A program made the translations under genes and the position numbers. The notes below the pieces were generated by a model, which made no database searches, was not told the DNA's origin, and worked only from the letters and a program-made list of their open reading frames with translations. From positions 1-64,000 of the forward strand of contig NZ_LLZN01000063.1 of NCBI RefSeq assembly GCF_001509795.1: a DNA stretch of 64,000 nucleotides, given 5' to 3'. This document shows positions 18,221-26,681 of the stretch, one piece after another. Within the stretch, counting starts at the first letter, position 1, and every line of letters starts with the position of its first letter. Source of the stretch: Streptomyces sp. NRRL WC-3605 (lineage in GTDB: Bacteria > Actinomycetota > Actinomycetes > Streptomycetales > Streptomycetaceae).

Positions 18221-19675
18221 CTAGTCCCGGTGGTTCTTCTTGGACTCCGGGTCCTTGGCCTGCTTGTCGACGGCCGCCTGGGCCCGCTTCAGCCACTCCT
18301 TGGGCTGGATGCGCTTGGCCATGAGCTCGTTGGAGGCGTTCTCGATGGCCGTGCCCATCTCGCTGTACCACTCGGTGTAGAGGTACCGGAAGGTGTTGGT
18401 GCCCGCCGCCTTGGACGCCTCGACGGTGGACTGGGTGCCGGGGCGCAGTTGGACGCCGGAGTCGACGCCGTCCTTGAGGATGGTGAGCGAGTTCGCCTCC
18501 TTGGCGAACAGCGTCGACCACTCCTTGGACAGCATCATCCGCATGAACTCCTTGGCCCCCGCGAGGTTCTTGGCCTTGGACGGGATGATGAACGGCTCGC
18601 CGGAGCCGGCGCGGATCGCCTCGAAGGGCAGCTTGCTGTCGGGCAGCAGCGGCATCGGCAGGAACTTCATGTCGAAGTCGTCCGGCGTCGTCTTCAGCTG
18701 CTCGTTCTCCAGCCAGGAACCGCTGGTGATGAAGGCGGCCTTGTACTGGTTCCAGCGGGTCTGGGACTCGGTGTGGGTCAGGCCGTTCGTGCCGGGCATC
18801 AGATAGCCCTTCTCGACGACCTCGTAGATGGCCTCGACGGCGGCGGTCGCCGCCTCCGAGCCCACGAACGCGTTGGGTTCGAGGTTGTCGATCGCCTTCA
18901 TGGCGTCCAGACCGCCGGTCTTGGCGATGAGGTCCATGATGGCCACGTTGATGTAGTACGGGTACTTGCCCTGGTGCGCGAGACCGCCGATGCCGTCGGC
19001 CTTGGCCTCCTTGCAGATGGTGAGGAACTCGTCCCAGGTCTTCGGTGCCGTCCAGCCCTTCTCCTTGAAGAGCTTGCCGGAGTACCACAGGCCCCACACC
19101 GTGTAGATGTAGTTCAGCGCGACGACCTTGCCGCCCTGCATGCCGGCGTCGAGCGTGCCCGGGATCAGGGTGTCGCGGACCTTCTTGGCCGGGTCGTCCA
19201 CGGACGGGGCGTCCAGGACCTCGGCGAGGTCGACGAGTTGCCCGTTCTTGTACAGCACGTCGATCGGGATCTGCTGGGCGCCGGAGTCGTCGACGATGTC
19301 CGGCGGGTTGCCCGCGTTGAAGCGCGGCTGGAGCTTGCCGGTGATCTCCTGGGTGCCGGTGTGGACGGAGGTGACGCCCCACTTCTTCTTGAAGCTGGCC
19401 TCCCAGGCCTTGGCGTAGTCGTCGCCGTAGCCGCCCTTGAAGATGACGACGTCGAGCTTGCTGCCGTCCTTCACTCCGAACGGGTTCGACTTGGACGTCT
19501 CGCCCTCGGAGTCGTTGCCGTTGTCGTCCCCGCCGCCGCTCGCGCACGCGGACAGGAAGCTCATGGTCGGAACGGAGATCAGACCCAGTGCGGCGGACCG
19601 CTTGATCAGATCGCGGCGGCCGACTCCCGCGGTACTGCCGTCGTTCTCGGGATTCTGGGCAGAAGTGGATCCCAT
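18221..19675 (-). CDS. ngcE: N-acetylglucosamine/chitobiose-binding lipoprotein, NgcE-like
   Basis: A 484-residue extracellular solute-binding protein (family 1). The signal peptide has a twin-arginine motif (GRRDLIKRSAALGL, R20 R21) and a lipobox LSAC with C44, so export by Tat and lipid anchoring are both likely. From memory the S. coelicolor homologue (SCO6005) binds N,N'-diacetylchitobiose with low affinity. ATG 19675 is favoured over the TTG two codons upstream because GAGGA lies seven bases before the ATG. First gene of ngcEFG; upstream lies a candidate DasR site overlapping its promoter. Confidence 0.92.
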   Translation of the reverse strand: MGSTSAQNPENDGSTAGVGRRDLIKRSAALGLISVPTMSFLSACASGGGDDNGNDSEGETSKSNPFGVKDGSKLDVVIFKGGYGDDYAKAWEASFKKKWGVTSVHTGTQEITGKLQPRFNAGNPPDIVDDSGAQQIPIDVLYKNGQLVDLAEVLDAPSVDDPAKKVRDTLIPGTLDAGMQGGKVVALNYIYTVWGLWYSGKLFKEKGWTAPKTWDEFLTICKEAKADGIGGLAHQGKYPYYINVAIMDLIAKTGGLDAMKAIDNLEPNAFVGSEAATAAVEAIYEVVEKGYLMPGTNGLTHTESQTRWNQYKAAFITSGSWLENEQLKTTPDDFDMKFLPMPLLPDSKLPFEAIRAGSGEPFIIPSKAKNLAGAKEFMRMMLSKEWSTLFAKEANSLTILKDGVDSGVQLRPGTQSTVEASKAAGTNTFRYLYTEWYSEMGTAIENASNELMAKRIQPKEWLKRAQAAVDKQAKDPESKKNHRD

Positions 19676-19789
19676 GCTCAAGTCCTCGCCTTCTCCAGGA
19701 CTCAGGCGGTGAACCGGATCCTCCCCGGCACCGCGATCGGGTCAAGCTGGGGTCGTGCAGGAAGTGCGGAATCTTGTGGTGAAGTGCCG

Positions 19790-19822
19790 ACAGGTATAGT
19801 CCACTTCCCGCCAGCGGAGCAA
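19790..19822 (-). promoter_or_regulatory. ngcE promoter with candidate DasR (dre) site
   Basis: On the minus strand the 16-mer AGTGGACTATACCTGT (19805-19790) matches the dre consensus A(C/G)TGGTCTAGACCA(G/C)T at 13 of 16 positions. It overlaps a possible promoter: TTGCTC at 19822-19817, an 18-bp spacer, TATACC at 19798-19793. DasR is the GlcNAc-responsive repressor of chitin-uptake genes, which fits ngcEFG. The rest of the 354-bp gap (19676-20029) holds the GH92 operator and no gene. Confidence 0.55.
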
Positions 19823-19995
19823 GATCGAATGCAAGGTTCACCGGTGGTCTTTTCCGAGTTGAGACCTCGCGGAAATATGCGGGGCCTGTGCGAGGCTTGC
19901 CGGAAAAATCCACGCCATAAGCCCCGAACGGCACACTCAACACCCTTGACAATGCCAGCCACTTGAGCCACTACTGGTCCTTGCGCAGCGAATTT

Positions 19996-20007
19996 GACAA
20001 CGTTGTC
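19996..20007. promoter_or_regulatory. LacI-type operator before the GH92 gene
   Basis: GACAACGTTGTC is a perfect 12-bp palindrome with the central CG typical of LacI/GalR-family operators. It ends 22 bp before the TTG start of the mannosidase. No LacI-family gene lies in the window. Confidence 0.55.
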
Positions 20008-20029
20008 CCGCGCGCAGGGAGGGTACCTG

Positions 20030-23000
20030 TTGAAGCAGCAGAGAGCTCGTCACAGATGGGGTACGGCGGTCGTGTCGGCGACCGCCTTCGCTTTGACCGT
20101 GGGCTCGCAGGGCGCGGCGGTGGCCCTGCCCCAGGCGCCCGCGGCGGCCGACCGGGAGTTCGCGTCGTCGTTCGAGGCGGACGACCCGGCACCCGACTGG
20201 CTCAATACCGTCGACACCGGTCCCGGGGGCGCCAAACGCGCCTCGGGGGTGGACGGCGGATACAGCAGTGGCATCCCGGGCAACGTGACCGACCACGTCA
20301 CGGATGTCCGGGCGAACGGGGAGAACTCCGGCGCCGGTGAGGTGAAGGAGAACCTCGCCGACGGCGAGTCCAGCAGCAAGTGGCTGGTGTTCGAGGCCAC
20401 CGGCTGGGCGGAGTTCGACCTCGACAAGCCGGCGAGGATCACCAAGTACGCGCTCACGTCGGCGAACGACTTCGCCGAGCGCGACCCGCGGGACTGGACC
20501 CTGAAGGGCTCCTCCGACGGCAAGGAGTGGAAGACGGTCGACACCCGCTCGGGCCAGACCTTCTCCGAGCGGTTCCAGACCAAGACGTACGACCTCGCCG
20601 AGCCCGCCGAGTACAAGCACTTCCGGCTGGAGATCACCAAGAACAACGGTGCCTCCGGCGTCCTGCAGCTCGCCGACGTCCAGTTCTCCACGGGCGGCGA
20701 CGACGGCCCCGTGCCGCAGGACATGCTCTCCCTCGTCGACCGCGGCCCGAGCGGCTCGCCGACCGCCAAGGCGGGCGCCGGCTTCACCGGCAAGCGGGCC
20801 CTGCGCTACGCGGGCCGGCACACGGCGGACGGGCGCGGCTACTCGTACAACAAGGTCTACGACGTGGACGTGGCCGTCGGCCGCGACACCCAGCTGTCGT
20901 ACCGGGTCTTCCCGTCGATGGCGGACGGCGACCGCGACTACGACGCCACGAACGTCTCCGTCGACCTGGCCTTCACCGACGGCACCTACCTCAGCGACCT
21001 CGGCGCCGCCGACCAGCACGGCTTCCCCCTCTCGCCGCGCGGTCAGGGCGCGGCCAAGGTGCTGTACGTCAACCAGTGGAACAACGTCGTCTCCCGGATC
21101 GGCTCGGTCGCGCGCGGCAAGACCGTCGACCGCATCCTGGTGGCGTACGACTCCCCCAAGGGCCCGGCGAAGTTCCGGGGCTGGCTGGACGACGTGGCGC
21201 TGAAGGAGGTCGCGCCCGAGAAGCCGAAGGCGCACCTGTCCGACTACGCGCTCACCACCCGCGGCACCCTGTCGAGCGGCGGCTTCTCGCGGGGCAACAA
21301 CTTCCCGGCGACCGCCGTGCCGCACGGCTTCAACTTCTGGACCCCGGTGACCAACGCGGGGTCTCTGAGCTGGCTGTACGACTACGCCCGCGCGAACAAC
21401 GCGGACAACCTGCCGACGATCCAGGCGTTCAGCGCCAGCCACGAGCCGAGCCCCTGGATGGGCGACCGGCAGACGTTCCAGGTGATGCCGTCGGCCGCCT
21501 CCGGGACCCCCGACACCGGGCGCTCGGCACGCGCGCTCGCGTTCAGGCACGAGAACGAGACCGCGCGGCCGTACTACTACGGGGTGCGGTTCGAGAACGG
21601 GCTGAAGGCGGAGATGGCGCCGACGGACCACGCGGCGGTGCTGCGCTTCACCTACCCCGGTGACGACGCGAGCGTCCTGTTCGACAACGTCACCGACCAG
21701 GCGGGGCTGACCCTCGACAAGGAGAACGGCGTCGTCACCGGCTACTCGGACGTCAAGTCCGGGCTGTCGACGGGCGCGACCCGCCTCTTCGTCTACGGCA
21801 CCTTCGACAAGCCGGTGACCGACGGGGCCTCGAGCGGGGTGAAGGGCCACCTGCGCTTCGACGCCGGGGACGACCGCACCGTGACGCTGCGGCTCGCCAC
21901 GTCCCTCATCAGCATCGACCAGGCCAAGGACAACCTGCGCCAGGAGGTCGACGGCGCCTCCTTCGACGCCGTGAAGGCGCGCGCCCAGCGGCAGTGGGAC
22001 AAGCTGCTCGGCAAGGTGACCGTCGAGGGCGCGACGCCGGACCAGCTGACCACGCTGTACTCCAGCCTGTACCGGCTGTACCTGTACCCGAACTCCGGCT
22101 TCGAGAAGGTCGGTTCGAAGTACCAGTACGCGTCGCCGTTCTCGAAGATGCCGAATCCGGACACCCCGACGCACACCGGGGCGAAGATCGTCGACGGCAA
22201 GGTGTACGTCAACAACGGCTTCTGGGACACCTACCGCACCACCTGGCCGGCGTACTCGCTGCTCACGCCGGGCCAGGCGGGCGAGATGGTCGACGGCTTC
22301 GTGCAGCAGTACAAGGACGGCGGCTGGACCTCCCGCTGGTCCTCGCCGGGCTACGCGGACCTGATGACGGGCACCTCCTCGGACGTGGCGTTCGCGGACG
22401 CGTACGTCAAGGGCGTCGGCTTCGACGCGAAGTCGGCGTACGACGCGGCCGTGAAGAACGCGACCGTGGTGCCGCCGTCGTCCGGTGTGGGCCGCAAGGG
22501 CATGGCGACCTCGCCCTTCCTCGGCTACACCAGCACCGAGACGCACGAGGGCCTGTCGTGGGCGCTGGAGGGCTACCTCAACGACTACGGCATCGCGAAG
22601 ATGGGCCAGGCGCTCTACAAGAAGACGGGCGACAAGCGGTACAAGGAGGAGTCCGCGTACTTCCTGAACCGCGCGCAGGACTACGTCAACCTCTTCGACG
22701 CGAAGGCCGGCTTCTTCCAGGGCCGGAACGCCAAGGGCGACTGGCGGGTCGAGTCCTCGAAGTACGACCCGCGCGTGTGGGGCCACGACTACACGGAGAC
22801 CAACGGCTGGGGCTACGCGTTCACGGCGCCCCAGGACAGCCGGGGCCTCGCGAACCTCTACGGCGGCCGCGGCGGTCTCGCGGACAAGCTCGACGAGTAC
22901 TTCGCCACCCCGGAGACGGCCTCGCCCGACTTCGTCGGCTCCTACGGCGGCGTCATCCACGAGATGACGGAGGCGCGGGACGTCCGGATGGGCATGTACG

Positions 23001-23833
23001 GGCACTCCAACCAGGTCGCGCACCATGTGAACTACATGTACAACGCGGCCGGTCAGCCCTGGAAGACGCAGAAGAACGTCCGCGAGGTGCTGTCGCGGCT
23101 GTACGTCGGCAGCGAGATCGGGCAGGGCTACCACGGCGACGAGGACAACGGCGAGCAGTCGGCCTGGTACCTGTTCTCCGCGCTGGGCTTCTACCCGCTG
23201 GTGATGGGCAGCGGCGAGTACGCGATCGGTTCGCCCCTGTTCACAAAGGCGACGATCCACCTGGAGAACGGCCGCAAGCTGGTCGTGAAGGCGCCGAAGA
23301 ACAGCGCCCGCAACGTCTACGTCCAGGGCCTGCGGGTCAACGGCGTGCCGTGGAAGTCGACGTCGCTCCCCCACTCGGTGATCGCGAAGGGCGCTGTCCT
23401 GGAGTTCGACATGGGGTCGAAGCCGTCCTCGTGGGGCACCGGCAAGAACGCGGCGCCCGTCTCCATCGCGCAGGACGACAAGGTGCCCACGCCCCGCGCC
23501 GACCTGCTGAAGGGCGAGGGCGCGCTGTTCGACGACACCTCGGCCACCGAGGCGGCCGTCACCACGGTGGACCTGCCGGTGGCGGAGGCCGCCAAGGCCG
23601 TGCAGTACACCCTGACGTCGCCGTCGGACCGGACGAAGGCACCGGCCGGCTGGAAGCTCCAGGCGTCGAAGGACGGCACCAAGTGGAAGACCCTGGACGA
23701 GCGCTCCGGGGAGACCTTCACCTGGGACCGGCAGACCCGGGCCTTCTCGGTGAAGTCGCCGGGCACGTACGCGAAGTACCGCCTGGTCCTCACCGGTGAG
23801 GCGACCCTCGCGGAGGTCGAACTGCTCGGCTGA
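20030..23833 (+). CDS. Secreted GH92 alpha-mannosidase with terminal F5/8-type C domains
   Basis: A 1267-residue secreted exo-alpha-mannosidase. A signal peptide (about 1-40, ending near VALPQAPAAA) is followed by a discoidin/CBM32-like domain at about 100-205, a bridging beta-sandwich, then the GH92 body. The two GH92 hallmarks are intact: YGHSNQ around G991/H992 and GDEDNGEQSAWY from G1036, which supply calcium and catalytic-base residues. A second discoidin-like module closes the C-terminus. It should release mannose from fungal mannans or N-glycans. TTG 20030 was chosen because GGAGGG lies 7 bp upstream. It is divergent from the chitobiose transporter, suggesting attack on fungal cell walls. 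Confidence 0.93.
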   Translation: MKQQRARHRWGTAVVSATAFALTVGSQGAAVALPQAPAAADREFASSFEADDPAPDWLNTVDTGPGGAKRASGVDGGYSSGIPGNVTDHVTDVRANGENSGAGEVKENLADGESSSKWLVFEATGWAEFDLDKPARITKYALTSANDFAERDPRDWTLKGSSDGKEWKTVDTRSGQTFSERFQTKTYDLAEPAEYKHFRLEITKNNGASGVLQLADVQFSTGGDDGPVPQDMLSLVDRGPSGSPTAKAGAGFTGKRALRYAGRHTADGRGYSYNKVYDVDVAVGRDTQLSYRVFPSMADGDRDYDATNVSVDLAFTDGTYLSDLGAADQHGFPLSPRGQGAAKVLYVNQWNNVVSRIGSVARGKTVDRILVAYDSPKGPAKFRGWLDDVALKEVAPEKPKAHLSDYALTTRGTLSSGGFSRGNNFPATAVPHGFNFWTPVTNAGSLSWLYDYARANNADNLPTIQAFSASHEPSPWMGDRQTFQVMPSAASGTPDTGRSARALAFRHENETARPYYYGVRFENGLKAEMAPTDHAAVLRFTYPGDDASVLFDNVTDQAGLTLDKENGVVTGYSDVKSGLSTGATRLFVYGTFDKPVTDGASSGVKGHLRFDAGDDRTVTLRLATSLISIDQAKDNLRQEVDGASFDAVKARAQRQWDKLLGKVTVEGATPDQLTTLYSSLYRLYLYPNSGFEKVGSKYQYASPFSKMPNPDTPTHTGAKIVDGKVYVNNGFWDTYRTTWPAYSLLTPGQAGEMVDGFVQQYKDGGWTSRWSSPGYADLMTGTSSDVAFADAYVKGVGFDAKSAYDAAVKNATVVPPSSGVGRKGMATSPFLGYTSTETHEGLSWALEGYLNDYGIAKMGQALYKKTGDKRYKEESAYFLNRAQDYVNLFDAKAGFFQGRNAKGDWRVESSKYDPRVWGHDYTETNGWGYAFTAPQDSRGLANLYGGRGGLADKLDEYFATPETASPDFVGSYGGVIHEMTEARDVRMGMYGHSNQVAHHVNYMYNAAGQPWKTQKNVREVLSRLYVGSEIGQGYHGDEDNGEQSAWYLFSALGFYPLVMGSGEYAIGSPLFTKATIHLENGRKLVVKAPKNSARNVYVQGLRVNGVPWKSTSLPHSVIAKGAVLEFDMGSKPSSWGTGKNAAPVSIAQDDKVPTPRADLLKGEGALFDDTSATEAAVTTVDLPVAEAAKAVQYTLTSPSDRTKAPAGWKLQASKDGTKWKTLDERSGETFTWDRQTRAFSVKSPGTYAKYRLVLTGEATLAEVELLG

Positions 23834-23855
23834 GCGGGCTCCGCGGAACACAGAC

Positions 23856-23891
23856 GCAGGGTGTCGGTCCGACCGGACCGGCACCCTGTGC
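23856..23891 (+). terminator. Terminator of the GH92 gene
   Basis: A 16-pair stem (two G-T pairs) with a 4-nt loop spans 23856-23871 and 23876-23891, 23 bp past the stop. Confidence 0.75.
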
Positions 23892-23919
23892 GTGTCCTGG
23901 GCCCCGCCCGTATCGCTGG

Positions 23920-23948
23920 TGACAGATCGCGAACGCCGTGCCTATGAT
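23920..23948 (+). promoter_or_regulatory. Promoter of the MoxR/metallopeptidase operon
   Basis: GTGACA at 23920-23925, a 17-bp spacer and TATGAT at 23943-23948 form a near-consensus vegetative promoter. The expected start site is at about 23955-23956, the A of an ATG, which points to a leaderless transcript. Confidence 0.6.
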
Positions 23949-23955
23949 GCGCGCG

Positions 23956-24012
23956 ATGAAGAACTTCTCCTCTCGTGGATTGGGGGAATCGTCCGCGCAA
24001 GGTGAGTGCTGA
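23956..24012 (+). CDS. Leaderless 18-residue ORF coupled to the next gene
   Basis: The frame ATG 23956 to TGA 24010-24012 encodes MKNFSSRGLGESSAQGEC. Its ATG lies about 7 bp after the TATGAT box, so it would begin at the 5' end of the mRNA. Its stop overlaps the ATG of the next gene as TGATG. It may only serve to bring ribosomes to the downstream start, or it may be a small regulatory leader. The peptide itself resembles nothing I know. An in-frame ATG at 23944 lies upstream of the predicted transcript start. Confidence 0.4.
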   Translation: MKNFSSRGLGESSAQGEC

Positions 24013-25382
24013 TGGCACCTCACTTCGCGCCCGCGATTCCGACCCGCCTGTCGATGTGGCAGCGCGTACGCGAGTACGCCGTGCCACCGTCCATGATCGA
24101 GACCGCGACCGCGCGGCGTCTCGCCGGTGACTGGGCCGGGGCCTGTGCCGCCGCCCGCGTCGACGTCGATCTCGATCTGCGCGCCGTGCGCACCCGCCAC
24201 GGCACCGACCTCGCCGCCCGTCTCCGCGCGGACCTGCGCCGGCTGGCGCCGGACCTGCTGCGCTGGCACATGCCGCGGATCGCCCCCGACGGACGGCTCC
24301 GCCCCGGCCTCACCCTCTCCCTGGCCCGCTACCCGGGCTCCCTGCACCTCGTGGTCCGTACGCCGCCCGCCTGGGCGGACGCCGGACAGCGGGTGTCGCT
24401 GTCCCTGTGGGACGGGTCCGGCGGCGGGCCCTCCTGGGAGCACCATCCGCACCCGCACCCGGACCGGCGATTCCGGCTCGATCTGCACCGGCATCTGTGG
24501 GACGCCGGGCGCACTGGGGAGCTGGCGCGCCGCTTCGGCCGGGGCGACGACCCCGACTCCCCTTGGGCCAGGCGGAGTTGGGCCGGAGAGGGCGAACTGC
24601 TGCTGCGGACCGAAGGGCTGGGCCCGCGCGGGGCGTTCACCGTGCGGCTGGGCACACGCGACCGGGCCGTACTGGAACTCGTCGCACCCGACGACAGCCA
24701 CGTGCCCGGCGTACGGCCTCTCGCGCTGCCCGCGCGGGACGTGGCCGCGCTTCCGGTGCTGCCGGAGGCGGCGGCACGGGTCCTGCCGGATCTGGAGTTG
24801 CTGCGCGCCGGGTTGATCACGGCGGACCGGCTGCATCCGCTGGTCGCCGCGGCACTCCCTGCGTCCGGTACGGCACCGGAGCGCCGCCCGGCTCCCGAGG
24901 CCGCCGATCCGCATCGGGTGGAGTGCCGGGGCGAGGTGCACCGGATCGCGCTGCGCGACGGGGTGCTGACCGCCGTCGACCACGACCCCGTCGAAGTGCG
25001 CAGAGAGGAACTGCTGGTCGCGCTCGGCGGCCCCGCCCTGCCCTGTCTGCGGGCGATCGACGCCGTGCACCGCAGCCCCGAGCAACTGCCCGCGGTGCGG
25101 GAGCGGCTGCGGCACGGTGACGTCGCCGGGGCGCTGGCCGTCGTCGAGGGGCTGCTCGGTCCCGGCGCCGTCCTGCGGGACGGGCCGCTCCGGGAGGAGC
25201 TGGAGTCGGCCCTGACCCGCCGTGTGGCGCACGGGCTGTTCCGCGCGGGACTCGTCCCCGAGCACCCCGCCGCCGGTGGCGGGGCCGAGGCGGGCGCGCC
25301 CCGGTTCGGCCGGCGGACGCCTGCCGTCTGGCGCCAGAAGCGCGGCAACCGGGCGCGTCCGCGTACCGGCCTGGCCGCCTGA
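24012..25382 (+). CDS. Hypothetical protein, first full gene of the MoxR/metallopeptidase operon
   Basis: A 456-residue cytoplasmic protein, rich in Arg, Leu and Ala, without membrane segments or signal peptide. I do not recognise a named domain. The N-terminal 230 residues are beta-rich with repeated aromatic/charged strands; the C-terminal part (about 290-420) is helical with Leu-rich heptads (DGVLTAVDHDPVEVRREELL, then ALAVVEGLLG). The last 30 residues are basic. ATG 24012 has AAGGTGA upstream and overlaps the stop of the 18-codon ORF; GTG 24006 is an alternative. It precedes the MoxR-like ATPase by 63 bp in the same orientation. It may be a partner or substrate adaptor, by inference only. 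Confidence 0.7.
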   Translation: MAPHFAPAIPTRLSMWQRVREYAVPPSMIETATARRLAGDWAGACAAARVDVDLDLRAVRTRHGTDLAARLRADLRRLAPDLLRWHMPRIAPDGRLRPGLTLSLARYPGSLHLVVRTPPAWADAGQRVSLSLWDGSGGGPSWEHHPHPHPDRRFRLDLHRHLWDAGRTGELARRFGRGDDPDSPWARRSWAGEGELLLRTEGLGPRGAFTVRLGTRDRAVLELVAPDDSHVPGVRPLALPARDVAALPVLPEAAARVLPDLELLRAGLITADRLHPLVAAALPASGTAPERRPAPEAADPHRVECRGEVHRIALRDGVLTAVDHDPVEVRREELLVALGGPALPCLRAIDAVHRSPEQLPAVRERLRHGDVAGALAVVEGLLGPGAVLRDGPLREELESALTRRVAHGLFRAGLVPEHPAAGGGAEAGAPRFGRRTPAVWRQKRGNRARPRTGLAA

Positions 25383-25445
25383 CCCTCTTCCGTTCAGCCG
25401 TCGCGGCTGTCCCCCCTTCCCGACTCGACTCATCTGGTGATGCTC

Positions 25446-26681
25446 ATGACTTTCCCTGCCCTCATGCCCTCCGTCGACCGTCAACTCGCCCTCGCCGAGG
25501 ACCTTCTGACGCTCCTTCGCACCACGACCACCGAGCCGCGCCCCGATGAGCAGCTCGAAGCGCTCACCCTTGCCGTCGCGGCCGATCTGCCGGTCCTGCT
25601 CTGGGGCGAACCGGGCATCGGCAAGACCGCGGCACTCACCCAGCTCGCCGCGTCCCTCGACCTTCCGCTGACCACGGTGATCGCCAGCGTCCACGAGCCC
25701 ACCGACTTCTCCGGCCTGCCCATCGTGGGCGACGACCCGGCGGTGCGCGGGGTGCCGATGGCGCCGCCGCAGTGGGCCGTGGAGCTGGTGCGGGCCGGGC
25801 GGGGCCTGCTCTTCCTGGACGAGCTGTCCACCGCGACCCCGGCCGTGCAGGCCGCGCTGCTCAGGGTCGTCCTGGAACGCAAGGTCGGCGCCCTGCAACT
25901 GCCGCCCGGCGTACGGATCGTGGCCGCCGCCAACCCGCGCGCGTCGGCGGCGGACGGGTGGGAGCTGAGCCCTCCGCTGGCCAACCGGTTCGTCCACCTG
26001 TACTGGGTGCACGACAAGGATGTGGTGGTGCGCGGCCTGGGCGGGGTCTGGCCCCGCGCCGAGCTGCCCCGGCTGGACCCGGAGCGGCTGCCGGAGGCGG
26101 TGGCGCTCGCCCGGCGCGCTGTGTGCGGCTTCCTCGAAGCACGGCCCACGCTGATCCACCGTCTGCCGAGCAGCGAGACGCGGCGCGGCGGGGCCTGGCC
26201 CTCGCCCCGGAGCTGGGAGGCCGCGCTGACCCTGCTGGCCTTCGGCACGGCGGCCGGGGTGTCCCGGGACGTGCTGGCGCTGCTGGTGCGGGGCGCGGTG
26301 GGCGACGGGCCGGGTCTGGAACTCCTCGCCCACCTCGACCGGATGGACCTGCCGGACCCGGAACTGCTGCTCGCCGACCCCGGGAAGGCCGAGCTGCCCG
26401 AGCGCGGCGACCTCAGGCAGGCCGCGCTGGAGGCGGTGGTGGCCGCCGTGGGGGCCCGCCCGGAGCGGGAGCGCTGGGAGGCGGCCTGGGCGGTGCTGGT
26501 CCGCGCCCTGGAGACGGGGGCGCCGGATCTGCTGGTGGCCCCGGCCAAGGCGCTGGCCGCGGTGCGGCGCGACGACTGGGCGGTGCCGGCGGCGGTGGAA
26601 CGGCTGGCGTCGATCGTCGGCCTGTCCGAGCGTGCGGAGCGGTCGGTAGCGGTCGCACGGGCGGCGCAGGTGAGGCGATGA
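25446..26681 (+). CDS. MoxR-like AAA+ ATPase
   Basis: A 411-residue AAA+ ATPase of the AAA_5/MoxR type, which remodels or activates protein partners, commonly those with VWA domains. Walker A is GEPGIGKT (54-61), Walker B LLFLDEL (121-127), and the sensor 1 segment is IVAAANPRAS. The winged C-terminal lid region follows, then about 150 Ala/Leu-rich helical residues. ATG 25446 is preceded by GGTGA; GTG 25437 and ATG 25440 are alternative starts adding up to three residues. The stop overlaps the ATG of the metallopeptidase/VWA gene by 4 bp, so the two are made together and probably work together. Confidence 0.88.
   Translation: MTFPALMPSVDRQLALAEDLLTLLRTTTTEPRPDEQLEALTLAVAADLPVLLWGEPGIGKTAALTQLAASLDLPLTTVIASVHEPTDFSGLPIVGDDPAVRGVPMAPPQWAVELVRAGRGLLFLDELSTATPAVQAALLRVVLERKVGALQLPPGVRIVAAANPRASAADGWELSPPLANRFVHLYWVHDKDVVVRGLGGVWPRAELPRLDPERLPEAVALARRAVCGFLEARPTLIHRLPSSETRRGGAWPSPRSWEAALTLLAFGTAAGVSRDVLALLVRGAVGDGPGLELLAHLDRMDLPDPELLLADPGKAELPERGDLRQAALEAVVAAVGARPERERWEAAWAVLVRALETGAPDLLVAPAKALAAVRRDDWAVPAAVERLASIVGLSERAERSVAVARAAQVRR

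Noticed and set aside
19937..23884. 1315-codon antisense frame over the GH92 gene
   Set aside because: Arg/Val/Leu-rich composition with no domain; the sense strand has GH92 motifs and a signal peptide.
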